A stretch of 64,000 nt of DNA from NCBI GenBank assembly GCA_019722365.1, contig JADFUC010002352.1, forward strand, positions 158,500 through 222,499, read 5' to 3'. Positions 12,575 through 23,862 of this stretch are shown here, one piece after another. Under the pieces are notes generated by a model. The model was not told the DNA's origin. It saw nothing but the letters and a program-made list of their open reading frames with translations, and did not search any database. The stretch comes from Lithospermum erythrorhizon. Taxonomy: Eukaryota > Streptophyta > Magnoliopsida > Boraginales > Boraginaceae. Each line of letters begins with the position of its first letter. Position 1 is the stretch's first letter. Both the position numbers and the translations under genes were made by a program.

Positions 12575-13100
12575 TTTTTTTTTTTTTTTTTGCAACGGTT
12601 ATTACATGGACGCTGGAGAATATTACCAATACGTGGACTTTGTATTCGGGGGCTCCTGCATCGCTAAGCGAAATGACGGGATTCAAGGACATCATGATAA
12701 AGCCATTCAAGCCACTTATTTCTTACCTATTGGGGATCTACCGACGGACCGTAGAAGTTGAATAAGACATTGTTGATCGATTATAGATCGCATGGGGTCA
12801 TGTGTTTATCATTTATCACACAGCGGTGATTCAATTTCGAGATTCTCGAGTGGGTTTCACGAGGCTGTGACTGTAATGAGTCGAGTACATCTTTCCATCC
12901 CCTGCATGTACGGGCAATCCGAGAACAATCCGCACTTTGGGAGGATAAGTGCTTCGTGGCTTGTGTTCTGTGCTTCTCGTGAGCTGACGACAAGTCGCTA
13001 AGACGTGAGCTGCGTGAACACTAGTTTTCATGCCAGTATCCGTGACGGTACCATTTCGAGGTATCAGATGGGCGAAAGCATCGACTCCGAGTCCGGTTGA
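12575..13100 (+). pseudogene. pol (IN): Y integrase, catalytic core remainder
   Basis: Resumes after the inverted insert and an 18-base T run. ENIT with GAP-like residues near 12,615-12,660 matches WENITMDF..GLP. The core continues in changing frames through HEA-like residues (about 12,862) to FHPLHVRAIREQS-like residues (about 12,890-12,930), corresponding to FHPQTDGQSERT. ACVLCF-like residues follow. The DDE residues are not all readable in one frame. Order and spacing agree with gypsy integrase. Confidence 0.78.
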
Positions 13101-13173
13101 ACGGCTGTGGGAGAAGTGGAAAGTTATGGTTCTCAGTTAGCTCTGCAGTTCAGCGGAGTAGGATTAAGCTGAT

Positions 13174-13700
13174 ATGTACAAAACTTCAGTGACACAGGCA
13201 TGCCGATCGTCAAGCCAAGGTGATCAGCCTCCTTCGCTGGGGAGATCATGTGGTTTTTTAGATATCGCCACGGAAGCGGGAGTAAATGAGATTTGGGAGG
13301 AAAGAAAGTCATTCCTTATATCGGGACTGCTTGAGATCTCTAAGAAATGTGGACCCGTAGCTTACTGCTTAGCATACCTCCGAGTTGGACATAATTCATG
13401 TTCTATTCCATGTGTCGTGTACGAGGAAGTATATTCGACGAAGCCGCACATTCTTAGCTCGGTACCGTGGAACTTCACATGATCTCACCTTCGGCGAGAA
13501 CCGCAGATTCTTGATCGGAGGGAAAAGTATCGAGGAACAAAGCGCGCCTCGTGAAAGTGTCATGTGGAGGAACCTCTCAACAAGGCAGGGCAGCTTACAC
13601 GGGAACGCGACGCCGATATCGGGGAGCCATTACCCGCAGCCGCTGCAGGGGTAAGTTGTTTTGTCTTATGTGCTTTATGACTTCGAATTTTTCCCGGTCT
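13174..13700 (+). pseudogene. Y pol C-terminus: integrase tail and chromodomain-like region
   Basis: The longest frame (13,174-13,482) has decayed counterparts of the integrase C-terminal block (KVSP-like, KCGPVAYCLAYL, corresponding to VGPVAYRLALP, then YSTKPHILSS for the ..DPSHIL.. end). From about 13,480, DLTFGE is followed by MWRNLST near 13,562, corresponding to the chromovirus chromodomain (VLWRN..EEATWE). Chromodomains of this family are thought to direct insertion to heterochromatin. Stops and frameshifts throughout. Confidence 0.75.
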
Positions 13701-13711
13701 TTCGGCCGAGT

Positions 13712-13754
13712 CGGGAAATTTCGAGGCAAAATTTTTATTATTGTGTGGCAGACT
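13712..13754 (+). other. Y polypurine tract region
   Basis: AAATTTCGAGGCAAAATTTT just before the 3' LTR corresponds to the plant gypsy signature TTTCGAGGACGAAATTT, which precedes the plus-strand primer and the LTR start. The same block occurs at 39,307 (W). The purine tract itself is decayed. Confidence 0.6.
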
Positions 13755-15898
13755 ATAAATAACCCGTCTGCATTTAGCATTATCAGAATATTATTTGGGG
13801 TTTGTGGGTTAAGCTTTATGTTCTAAAAATATCTTGCACTTAACTCCCATGTTGGAATATTCCATCCTTATCCTAGCAGTAGTCATCATCTTCTTTCTTT
13901 CTTCTAGCTATAAACAACCTCCTCCCCCATTTTTTCCTCAAACGCTTTCTTCCATTCCCTTTCCCCACCCTGTGCCTTTCATCCTAAAAATTTCGAGAGT
14001 TTCCAGTCATCCTCTACGCTTGAAGGTGCAAGAAGTTCTAAACCCTTGGAGTACCATGAAACTTGAGGATGTTGACTTTTGTTACCTTAAGTTTGTCCTG
14101 TTTCTTATTACTTATAACGTAACCATCATCTAAAGTTTTTCTAATATAGCAAAAGTTAGCGTGATAATAATCGATTTATGGGGTTGAAATATGTTGACGA
14201 CATAGTTGACTTTCGCTGACTTTGTTGACTTTTTCAAATGGTTTTACGGTATTTCAGTACTCTTGACTTTATTATAATTGTTTCGAGGTGTAATGATTTT
14301 GTGATGTGTTAATGTTAAGATAAACGAAGTTTTGTAAGTCTGTAGTTAAATGGGTTTGAAATTAAAGTCGTTTAAAACGGGATGATTAGTTGCGCCATCG
14401 GAACTTTACTCGCCAGAACTAGTAATCGAACTCGCTAACCAATAAAATGAAAGTTACGAACTTAAGCTGAATAAGGTTATAATGGGGAATTTCCGCTGTC
14501 AGTATGTCGAGTATAGATATGAGATTAAATATATAAGTAGAATGTTATATTACTAGTTGTATATTATAAGTGCGAATTATAATTTTAAATGCTTGTTTAG
14601 GCGCTGACGCGGAGCGCCCGCTGTTGCTGACGAAATGGAGTTTTAAATGAAATGAAAGTGAGTATCTATCTCATCGGTGTTGATTAACTATTTGATTGCA
14701 TTGAGTACAGACAAAGTATATATGGATTGTGTTAAATTATATGTGACATGTATCATGGGTCGAGTCAGTTTGGCTGCGATGCTAACTCTCAGCTTAGTTG
14801 TGTGTATAGTATCGAGGAGTCATGAGTCGTATTATTAAGTATTAAGTACGCATGGTGTTTTGGCTGAGTTGTATCGGTTCGTATTTCAGCCTATACTCCT
14901 CGGTATAAGTCGTTAGCTGATTTTCGCTTCACACTGCTACGTATCTCTACGATACTATGCTCCATCCGGGCATAAGTTTCTCCGCAGTCGAGGTTGATTA
15001 TATGCCATACAACCGTGACTTATATCGAGTTGTTAAGTTGATGCAGTTGCCGAGTTTATGTAGCTGTCGTAGCCGATAGAAATAGAGTTGTCGAAATAGT
15101 TTCGATACAATCATTAGTTGATCAGATTACCGAGTCAAGTTAGTCACGCCGAAATGCTGATGTCGCCATTGTAAGTCGATGAAGAAGGTCGAGTGTTTGT
15201 TGCTGCTATTGCAATCTTTCTTGGAAATGAAATGCTATTTGCTGATTGCCATCATCTTGGAATGTTCTGCTAGTGACGAATTTATGAACTTACGTAAATG
15301 ATAATGAAATTGCTAATGACTTCGTATTAAGATCTTAAGTTGAATAATATTATGTACCACTTATCTATCGTATGCAATATCATCTACTTTGGTACACTAT
15401 CATGTTGATCGGGGGTTAATTTCATTCTGAGATATATATTCACTAAGCTTCTCAGAAATTTTACACCCTATCTCGCTATGGTGGCAATTTCATTACTAGG
15501 TTGATGTGGTGTCATTCGCCTTCGGCTATTGTCGGCAAGTTATCGCTTTTAGAGAGCTTAACTATCAAGGGCGGCAAGTGATCCTCATGCGCCTCATTAT
15601 TTTGTTTGATTGTAGTTCGGTTGTCTCGTATAGTTGTCATTTTTAGGATTTTTCGCTATCATATGTTGATATTTTGTACTGGGAGTTATATTGTATGTTT
15701 GTTGCTATTATGTGGTTGTGCTAATACCACTTATGGACTCTTTTTTCTTAAAAATTGTCTTTCTCGCTTCATTTGTTTTCTTTTATCGAAGTTACCATCT
15801 CCTGCCGGTCGCCTGCCTCAAAATCGAGTCATCCATCGATCGGGTGACTCTCTGAATCACCATTCTAACTGGGCGCATTTAATTGGCGTTGTCGTTAC
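13755..15898 (+). repeat. Y 3' LTR
   Basis: Starts near AAATAACCCGTCTGC and ends GTTGTCGTTAC. It aligns with 4180-6386 and 1108-3271, including the leader with a donor-like AAGGTGCAAG (about 14,022), TTGAC boxes (about 14,068 and 14,205-14,232), the GGGCATAAG block (about 14,970) and the GAGTTG-rich array (about 15,030-15,140). The X LTR resumes immediately afterwards. Confidence 0.87.
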
Positions 15899-16855
15899 GC
15901 ATCAAAAAGAGCCGCCGAAAAGGATATGATATTCTATGGGGCGTAAATGGGTGCTGGGGAAAAGGATATGTTTACCATCGTTATGTTACGCGGTAAGCCC
16001 GGGCCGGTGCGGCAACGACATTATATAAATGTCGCATAAAGTTATTGTGTGCATCGTCTCCGCACGGTGTCGACATTGCGGATGTCACCGCGCTTGAAAT
16101 GTCGATAATGTCATGGTCTTCGTTTGTCCGAGTTCTCATAATCGTTATTGTGTTATAACTGCGGTACGGGAAGACTTATGTGTTTTTGTCATTGATATAT
16201 CGCTGAATAACGTAGTTTCGAAGTCCTTTAAAATGCATGCCATATGTTTGAGGGATGGTTATTACTATCATGACGCCATGAATACTTAGTCTATGTTTCT
16301 TTTACCTTATATATACATATACTCTATCGCTTACGCCTTTATCTCTTGTTGTGTACCTCTACCCGGACGGGTAAGCTTTAACACTGGAAATGCTGACACG
16401 CTTTCCACTAAGTTGTCGAGGCTTTACCCCTTCCAACCCTCCGCATTGACAGTGCCCCTGCGGAAGTCGTCAGCTCGTGAGTATCCGATGATTTTACTTA
16501 GCGGTAGGACTCGGTGGCTGTGGATCCGGCACTATCTTTATTCTCACTAATTTTTCTTATTATGTACTCGAATTTCGTATTTTGTTTTTGGCGTTAGAAA
16601 ATATATTAACTATATTTGCGAAGTATCTGCTCGAATTACTATGAGTTTGCATTTTGGATTTGTTTAGATGATGCCACGATGGTTAAACTCTGTATGGAAA
16701 CGTTTTGAGCTTTCGAACTATTTTTACTTTTATCAAACTGTTCTACCGGACACAAACATGTTATTTTAAGGCCAACCATCGTATTTTAATTCGGCTATAC
16801 GTTGATAACGACTCCAACCTCGAGGGCATACGACTCGAAGTGGTCGTTACAATTA

Positions 16856-16867
16856 TGGTATCAGAGC
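16856..16867 (+). other. X primer-binding site (initiator tRNA-Met)
   Basis: TGGTATCAGAGC, an exact match to the usual plant primer-binding site, lies four bases after the LTR end TTACA. It fixes the 5' LTR/internal boundary of X and its orientation. Confidence 0.92.
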
Positions 16868-16995
16868 GTAGGTTTTCGTTTTAACCGGCTTTGCAGGGCG
16901 CCAGGTGCCCACGCTTAAAGTTTTGTAAAAATTTTGTGGTACGAGTCTTTTATGAAGTCTAAATTATTTTTTATCTTCTTTGTAGATCACCGAGG

Positions 16996-17960
16996 ATGCC
17001 ACCGGTAGGCCGAGTTGCGCAGACGAATCGCTGACCCCTAAAGTGGTGTACTTCTAGAGTAGAGGCCGAGACTAACATCGGGTGGGTGACGGAAGAGTCT
17101 GCAGACCTGCAGTGCGGGCGCTGTGAGGCGGTAGCTCATGGGAGCTGGGGAGGAAGCCGGACGCGCGCAGTGAGCCGAGCATGTACTCAACCGGTCCCTG
17201 CAGGACGCATCGCTGCAGGAGCCGTAGAGTACGAAGATTTTGGAGAGGCAATGGGAGAAAGCGCAGCCCCAGCACCGACCCTAAGAAGGCACTCCAGAGT
17301 GCAGATTCACTTAAAATTACTAGACAGCTTCCTCAAGAAGCGGACCACCCTCGAAGTTCCGCAGCGACACAATCGGAGGTCATGGGACACTCTGGAGGCA
17401 TTGTGAGAACAAGTTTGAAACCTCATGGATTGGGGATTTGAAGCCAAAGGTGAAGTTCGCAAAATTGGGCCTATTTATGAGTTGTGGAGTCGCTGAACCA
17501 CGCTCATGATTTGGTTGCTATGATAGACGCCGATCACACGGGTTCGATTGGGGGAACTCTTTAGGCAAAATTTCGCTTAGAGACTCATATGCACGCTTAT
17601 GTAATGTGAGTCGATCCAGACGCAATGTGAGTAGAGACAAATACGGGTATGTGAAGTTTAGCGACGGCCGCTTTTGATTCCGGGAGTGTACCCCCACCGA
17701 AGCCATGTAGATCGCGCGGTTTTCACCGTGGGCCGAGGCCACAGATTCGCTGGTGAGATCGTCTCTTGCTTACTTACAAAGCAGTTTTCACTGAGGAATG
17801 CAACATAGCAGTGTGGAGCAGGGACATAGTAGAAGCCATGTGAAAAGAGTAGGAGGTCCTGATGCATTTTTAGCTACGTGGCCGCACTCTGGCTGCAGAT
17901 TTCGTGAGGAACTTTCAAAGACCGCCAAGACGTAAACTATTTCAAGACACCTACCGTTTC
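16996..17960 (+). pseudogene. gag: X gag, heavily decayed
   Basis: The start is set at ATGCCACCGG (16,996), conserved with Y and Z, 11 bases after an acceptor-like TTTGTAG. The readable stretch 17,086-17,406 contains a YEDFGE-like segment in the capsid position, but no confident zinc knuckle was found. It is placed mainly by position between the primer site and protease. Stops are frequent. Confidence 0.5.
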
Positions 17961-18359
17961 GACCCAGATGAGGGTTTCTGCCTCGCACGTCCTAGAACGA
18001 AGTGTTTTCACGGTGGTATTTCGTGTTCCGAAGAGTATGTTCACAGCAATAAATCGTGGATGTAGCGGCACAAGTGAGAAATTGTCACACTTTGCAGTAA
18101 CGCTGCTACCAATGCCGCCTGTGGCATTTTGCGAATGTGTGTTCTTCGCACTAGAAAGAACGCCCATTTCCCGCCACAAATTGGGAGTCAGGATTTTAGG
18201 TAGTCGAGGTGGACTTGCTCAAGGACAGAGCCAAGGTCGGTGAGTCGTGGTAGACCGCGGCAACAAAGATGAGCGGAGTTGGAACCCGCAGGCACATCAA
18301 TGCACAACAGAGGCACGGATATTCAGAACGATGCCAGTAATTCTATCTTTATGGTTTTA

Positions 18360-18650
18360 GCTGCTCGCGGTATCATTTGACTCGAGCCACACACTCTTTT
18401 ATAATCTCCTCAATCCTTTACTAGAAGGTTACCTCGAGTTACGAACATCCGACAAGACTTTACACAATGACACCGCGGGAGGTCGGCCGAGGTAAATTGA
18501 GGCTTATAGAAACGCTCCCTATAATCATGTATTGTAGCGATCTATTACCCTTTTGAGTTAGTGGATTTTGACTTAATTTTGGGAAACGGATTGGTCAGAA
18601 AATACCACGCCAGAATAAATTTTCACCTGTAGTGAGATCGCGGTTTAATA
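18360..18650 (+). pseudogene. pro: X aspartic protease, broken
   Basis: Two anchors: FDSSHTLFY at about 18,376-18,405, a frameshifted counterpart of DSGATHSF, and FELVDFDLILGN followed by LVRKYHA at about 18,547-18,605, which matches the ELVDFDVILGMDWL..YHA end of the domain. The Asp of the D-S-G motif is visible, but the flap and continuity are lost. Confidence 0.72.
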
Positions 18651-18879
18651 GCCCGAATAGGCTCACCATGTTTCGTTTGGGATACGGTGAGTTTTACCAT
18701 CTTGTTTGATCTCAGCCAAGTAGAAGCCTCGTGAAGTTATTGAACAAGCGGGATGTATTGCATTTGGGTTATGTAATTGATCAGAAGAGCATTTGCAAGC
18801 TTGAAAATGTCCTGGATTTCGCGCAGAGACTGAGGACGCAGGTCCAAAGATTTTACGCATCACCTCCCAACAGACAGCC

Positions 18880-19600
18880 CTTTCAATCGGTGGTACCGAA
18901 CGGCCCGATATCTATGGCAATCAGATGCATCGGCTCAGTCAGAGTTGAAGGAGCTGGAACACGCAGCCTGCGTGAGCCGCCGGGAGAAAAGTATATCAGC
19001 CGAAGTTATTCTCCCTCGGGGTGCTCCAAAAAGATTGTTCTGCCGGGCAGCGTTGACGCGGAACGACGAGGCTTTGTATTGACACGCAATTGAACAAAGT
19101 GACTATTAAAATGGGTACCGCCGTTAAGGATCGATGACCTTTTCGATCAACCCTAGGATTCAAAAGTCTTTTTCAAAATTGATTTTGAGGTTAGGATATC
19201 ACCAAAAGAAGATGATATATCAAAATCGGGCTTCGAACAAAGATATCGACACCATGTAGTTCTCGCATGCCGCTGGTTTGACAAATGCCCCAACAAATTT
19301 CATGGACTGACATGAACCGTGTTTTCGTGAGTTCTGGATAAGTTTGTGGTTGTATTTATTGGATGACATCTTAATCTATTCCGTGGAGCGAATTGGAACA
19401 CGACGAGCATTCGAGGAAAGTGTTGAAATCTGGCTGGTAAAAGTTAAGTTGTATGGAAGTTTTCAAAGTGAGAATTTTGGTTGGGAAAGGTACAATTTCA
19501 GTCATGTTATCTCGAAGTTGTTAGTGTGGATCCACAAAAAGTGGCAGCGGTGATGAATTGGGAGAGCCGATGTTGCGACCGAAAGTGGTAAGCTGGTTTA
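18880..19600 (+). pseudogene. pol (RT): X reverse transcriptase, broken
   Basis: Readable in order: PISMA (about 18,906), RIDDLFDQP (about 19,127), KVFFKIDF-like (about 19,165), EDDISK (about 19,210), then the FGLTNAP equivalent (about 19,280) and LDKFVVV (about 19,335). The catalytic box LLDDILIYS is at about 19,356-19,385. Both Asp are kept, but a one-base shift separates the box from its upstream part. The downstream block (GWER, HVISK) fits the family. Confidence 0.88.
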
Positions 19601-19779
19601 CCAGTATTATGTATCTATCTTCATACAAGACTTTCACAATCGCCGCCTCCGTTTAATTGTTGACAAGGAAGTGGTAAAATTATCGGTGGGGCCAAGAGTC
19701 ATGGATGCCCGCTTCAATGAGCCGTTGAGGAGATTGATCACAATGGCTGACACCACCGTCAAAATGAATCGGTAATGCT

Positions 19780-20120
19780 TGTACAACCCATGCTTCACAT
19801 CAAGCGGTTAGGTCAAGGTATCGATGCAAAACGGGAAGGTAATCTCATATGCTTCTCTGAGCAATTGAAAAATCATATGAATTATCCTACCCATGATTTG
19901 AGTTGGCCGCAATTATTTCTTCTTTGAAAATTTAGCATACTACTTGCATTGCCAAGGTTAAATGCCGATATTTACGTATCACAAGAGTTTGAAGTATATT
20001 ACCACAGCTGAGTCGAATTTGAGGCAACCAAGGTGGACAGAGTTTCGAAAGTGACTACGATGTGACGATTGAAAGTATCATCCGTGCAAAGCAAATGTAG
20101 TGGCGGATTTTTAAGTCGGG
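19780..20120 (+). pseudogene. pol (RH): X RNase H, broken
   Basis: AKREGNLICFS and QLKNHMNYPTHDL (about 19,830-19,900) match QNGKVISYASRQLKNHE.NYPTHDLEL. Further on, fragments match YTDHKSLKY (about 19,975-20,010) and NLRQ..W (about 20,020). It lies directly between RT and integrase, as expected. Confidence 0.82.
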
Positions 20121-20369
20121 GCAGCGGGCGAACCAAAGAGCTTAGCTGAAAACATATCGGGGTAAACTTTCAGGTCGTAGCGACGGACTTTGTTTGCTTA
20201 TATGAAAGCGAGATCGATTGCTAGATAAATGCGAAATGCAAAAAAGAAAGCATTTAGGCGCGAGGCCCTCCATCGAGAAAGTCGAAGAGTGAGTGTAAAC
20301 CTCGAAGCTTGCTGCTGGCGACGACGGTATTCTCGCTAGGGAGACAGGTTGTGCCCCACTTTCACCTAA

Positions 20370-21080
20370 TAAGGGAGACTCCTGATGAATCTCAGTAACG
20401 TCATATAAACATGCATCTAGAAGTACCTAAAAACAAATCCCCATGGAGAAGCGACAGGCTGTGAAACGAAGAAAGTGGAATTTATGATTTCAGAATGTAA
20501 AATGCTTAATTTTACAACAAGTCGGGCATTTTGACTATAAACCATATGGGTCAAGTGCCAACCGCCATCACACTGAAAAGTGGGAGTAAAAATCACTATG
20601 GAATTTGTGTTCTGGGCCTCCGAAAACTCGTAAGAAAATGATGGTGATTCAAGGACAGGATGCATCTATCTAAGACCGCCTCATTTTCTCTGCCTACTGT
20701 CAACCGACGGGTTTATAAAGTTGGGCTAAGATGTACGTGGACCAAGCAAGTAGACTACACAAGCCGAGAAAAGTTGGTTTCGATGGTGGACGAAGGTTCA
20801 CTTCTGGGTTTTGGGGACGCCTGTGAGTGATTAAAAGGACTTAAGTGTCAATTTGAGTAACGCTTCATCCTCAAACGGACGGATTATCCAAGAGAACGAT
20901 TCAAACTGCCGTGAGGACATGCCACAAGCTTTCGCTGGTTGAAGCTTCTCGGGTAGCTGGATGATGAAGTCATTGAAATGGAGTTTCGCTTTATAACACA
21001 GCTTCAAGCTAGCATTGGGACGGAACCATTCAAGCTTTGTATATTTCTGGAGCTATAGCATCATTATGTCGGAAACGAGG
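20370..21080 (+). pseudogene. pol (IN): X integrase, broken
   Basis: The core is recognised by CSGPPKTRKK-like residues near 20,607 (family: GLPKT..). Y-V-D-Q and a TSGFWG-like block follow near 20,730-20,820, in the expected place for D-A-R-F-T-S-G-F-W. HLQTDG-like residues and RERFK/RTIQT near 20,865-20,915 correspond to HPQTDGQSERTIQT. A later fragment, IGTEPF (about 21,015), corresponds to the family's IGMAPFE. The three acidic catalytic residues cannot be read in one frame. Confidence 0.72.
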
Positions 21081-21239
21081 TAGGGGGAAAGAAAGATCAT
21101 GGTCCCAGCCTGCAGTCTGATGTAGAGGAAGTTTATCTGTTAGAATCTAAGTACATTCACACATTTTTCATGTTTCTTGCTCTGAGGAAGATTTGCCTGA
21201 CTAGCCCTGAGCCTGAGTTTCAAATTGACATCATATCTT

Positions 21240-21400
21240 TAACTAGAAGTTAATTCAGCATCCTCTGCATCGTGAAAGAGAAGTATTTGAGAACAAATAA
21301 GAAATTAGTAAAAGTTTTGGAAGAACCATCTATAGAGCAGAAGCCACGCTGAGCGCCGAGGAGGATATGAGGAACCGTTAATTCCCCATGAATCCTTCTA
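21240..21400 (+). pseudogene. X chromodomain remnant
   Basis: VKEKYLRTNKKLVKVLEE (about 21,267-21,320) followed by a segment readable in shifted frames as EEDMRN (about 21,360) corresponds to the chromovirus C-terminal block VK.LR.K.I.LVKVLW..H..EEATWE.E..MR..YP. The aromatic cage residues are not confidently preserved. Its presence supports placing X in the chromoviruses (Tekay/Del-like). Confidence 0.65.
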
Positions 21401-21494
21401 TCCATGTTAAATACTATGAAGTTACTTTTGATTTTATCTTTCTCGTAGCAATTGAGTCAGAATTTCGGCGACGTAAATTTTGTTAGAAGTAGAA

Positions 21495-23773
21495 TGTAAA
21501 ACCGTAACTAATTTAAATAATACTAAAATGGGATTAAATTGATTAAAGTAAAATTTGAAACCACTTTATATTGTATTGCATTTATAAATGTTAAGTTTGG
21601 GAATTTATAGTCGAGGTAAGTTGAATCGAGAGGTATCGCTTGAACTAAAACGGTCGAATTCTCATCCGAATAAGCTCGTTTTTCCCTCATTCTTTCCGCA
21701 CACCAAACAAGGCTTAAGAGTGGTAAATAAAACAAAAAAAAATCCCATCTCCCTTCCCCCTCTACAACCGCCGAACCCCATCCCCTCTCTAATCGATTTC
21801 TCCTCCATCTCGCAAGCTTTGGACCCCAAATTTCAGAGTTTTCCCCCAATCATCCTTCTATTCAAGGTAAAAAAGGCCAAACTTGCATTTTTATTTCACC
21901 AGGTTGACTTTTGTTTTACTTTTATTGCTTTTAATTGATTCCTGGACTTTAAATTAGTTGTCTTTGAAGTCAAATTACGCCAAGCTGATGAGAAACAAGC
22001 AGTTTTGTGGACGTTGACTTTTGGGGTCAATATCAGATATAGTTATTATCTAAAGTCTAAATTATAGTCTAGAGATTATAATAATCGATTTTTGGGAGAA
22101 AAGTTGTTGGTAAGTCAATAATTTCGGCTCGACCTTTGTCAAAACGTGTTAAATGATATAGGTATGTTCTTGGATCCTTATTAGAAGTTGTTTTAGAGAA
22201 AATATGTCAAAAGTTAGATAAAATATATGTTGAAATTAAATTTTATTAGTTTTGAGTAGTAGCTGGCTTTGGGATTATGGTCAGTTAGAAACGGGTTTAA
22301 TTAGTTGGAAAATTAATAATGGGATTGATTAGAATTGCTTAATAAAAGCTAGTATTTAAGCACATGAGGCCGAAAGTTTAGGAGTTCGCAAAGATGAAAT
22401 TTTGTCGCTTAGCTTATTGCTGGAAGCAACTAGCATATTTCACATAAAGTGACTGAATTTGGGGTACTAAAAAGTCAAGTAAAGGATAATTTATGAAGAA
22501 TTTGTAACTTTGTTTAGACTCGAACGCGGGAAAGTGCCATGGATCTATTTTCGGATCCGCCGCACTATGCGCCAGCCAGTGATTTATCACTGCTGACAAC
22601 ATTATCATTGGTTAAGCATATGGTAAATTGATACGTGATCAAGTACATTCTCTGCCTCTGGCGAACTTATCCTGCTAGTATAGTCGCGGAAATCGCGGAA
22701 ATGTCGTAGCCGTGGCGATGGTCAGATTAGACAATAAAGTGATTTATATGGAATCGCGACTTATATTTATTTATATCGCTATATCGAGAATTTTGTGTGC
22801 TCTGCCGCCCTATCCGTCAAGAGAAGTTGTCAGAATGTCATGACGCTTACCTGGTTATGCCATCAAGGTCATGCCTGCTCTCATATGTAGAATGGTCACA
22901 CCATATTAGGACGCGGGTAATGCTGAATCACGTGCAGGTCAGCTTGGTGCGTGCATTGGGCGCTGCTTCATGATATCAGACAATATCAAGGGCGAGCAAG
23001 GTGTTCATAAGCATATTCTATGAGTGAAATGGGTGGGCGAGCTCAAGCTGAAAAGGATACTTATAAGATGTTATAATGCATATTTATAAATGTCTAGAAA
23101 TATCAAACCGAGTCTTATACCGTTATCATAAGTATAACCGCAGATGCAAAGACTCATGCTTGCTTTTGCTCAAGTTTGATTGTGCACACATGCCATTCTT
23201 AGTTATATCTAATAACGTAAGTCGAGTCCTTTAAAATGTACATACTGGTGGACGGTTATTACTATCATGACGCTAAGTGAATACTTAGTCTATTTCTTTA
23301 CCTTATATATACATATACCTTATCGCCACTTTTGTCTCTGCATCACTTATCACCCGAGCTGATATCGCTTCACTAAGTTGTCGAGCTTACTCCCTTCCAA
23401 CTTCCGTGACGGACAGTGCCCTCAGGAAGTCGGGCTTGAGCTCAGGAGTATCTTACCATGGTAGACGGCATTGCTATATGATCCTGACAAACACCCTTGG
23501 CTCCTTACTCATTTTTCTTTATGCACTGACCCCCTCGTGATTTTGTTTTGGCGTTGAAAAACAATAACTTTATTATAAAGCATCTCGGCTCTGAATCATT
23601 ATTTGCATTTTGATTCTAAGTTAGATTTATCAATTTAATGCTAGACAAACTCTTTTCTAGAATTATTTTAATCAACCACTGAATCGTCAACATGCTTATT
23701 TTTACAGAAACCATCAGACGCATGATTCCTGATATACAAGGCTTTATAACGATCTAACCTGACAATTTTACAA
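21495..23773 (+). repeat. X 3' LTR
   Basis: About 2.28 kb, from TGTAAAACCGTAACTAATT to a decayed TTTTACA end. It is uninterrupted and so serves as the empty-site reference for both insertions in the 5' LTR. It contains the CT-rich leader (about 21,690-21,850), a donor-like CAAGGTAAAAAAGG (about 21,863), TTGAC boxes (about 21,903 and 22,014) and a TATA-like stretch near 23,300. Its last 150 bases are diverged but alignable. Confidence 0.85.
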
Positions 23774-23778
23774 AAACA

Positions 23779-23862
23779 TGTCTAGCAAGTGTTCCAAACT
23801 CTGTCTGTCATTATCAGAATACGAAGAGGTTAAAGGAAGCATTTCCATCTGAAAATGATTAA
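23779..23862 (+). pseudogene. Candidate host exon, right half, ending in TAA
   Basis: Directly after the right AAACA copy, 27 sense codons continue the frame of 310-363 and stop at TAA (23,860-23,862). Base composition is less AT-rich than the flank. The product is unrecognised. The following 400 bases are AT-rich, with AATAAGA near 23,932, as in a 3' untranslated region. Confidence 0.25.

Larger units (their letters stand above)
4180..15898 (+). mobile_element. Element Y: full-length Ty3/gypsy chromovirus inserted in the X 5' LTR
   Basis: Two direct LTRs (4180-6386 and about 13,755-15,898) bracket a gag-pol region in the order gag, protease, RT, RNase H, integrase, C-terminal chromodomain-like region. 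Both LTRs begin near AATAACCC and end GTCGTTAC(A). The flanks carry an imperfect repeat around CATC (CATCG before, GCATC after), probably the decayed target duplication. The X 3' LTR is continuous at this point, showing that Y is an insertion. Y is itself split by a solo LTR at about 9945-12,570. Unnested length is about 9.1 kb. Confidence 0.88.
364..16851 (+). repeat. X 5' LTR in three pieces (364-1107, 3277-4179, 15,899-16,851)
   Basis: About 2.6 kb of LTR interrupted twice. 364-1107 matches 21,495-22,165; 3277-4179 matches 22,165-23,000; 15,899-16,851 matches 23,000-23,773. The end reads GTGGTCGTTACA, directly before ATT and the primer-binding site. A TATA-rich stretch (CTTATATATACATATAC, about 16,306) has a counterpart near 23,300 in the 3' LTR and is a possible promoter. 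Because the two insertions are absent from the 3' LTR, they arrived after X. Confidence 0.85.
364..23773 (+). mobile_element. Element X: Ty3/gypsy chromovirus, full-length, decayed, with two nested insertions
   Basis: The two LTR copies start with (T/C)GTAAAAACCG-like sequence and end in TTACA. They align over their whole length once the two insertions in the 5' copy (1108-3276 and about 4180-15,898) are removed. A primer-binding site follows the 5' LTR, then gag, protease, RT, RNase H, integrase and a chromodomain-like tail, which is the order of plant chromoviruses. A likely duplication AAACA flanks it (359-363 and 23,774-23,778), with one base of uncertainty at the right end. Unnested length is about 9.5 kb. 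All frames are broken, so it is not autonomous now. Confidence 0.85.

Noticed and set aside
12573..12591. T homopolymer (18 bases), and a similar run at 585-603, as polyadenylation tails of retrogenes
   Set aside because: No retrogene or SINE body adjoins them; they sit in an integrase and in an LTR leader, and homopolymer length may be sequencing-related.
16856..16867. tRNA-like sequence TGGTATCAGAGC and its complements
   Set aside because: These are primer-binding sites next to LTR ends, not tRNA genes; no cloverleaf around them.
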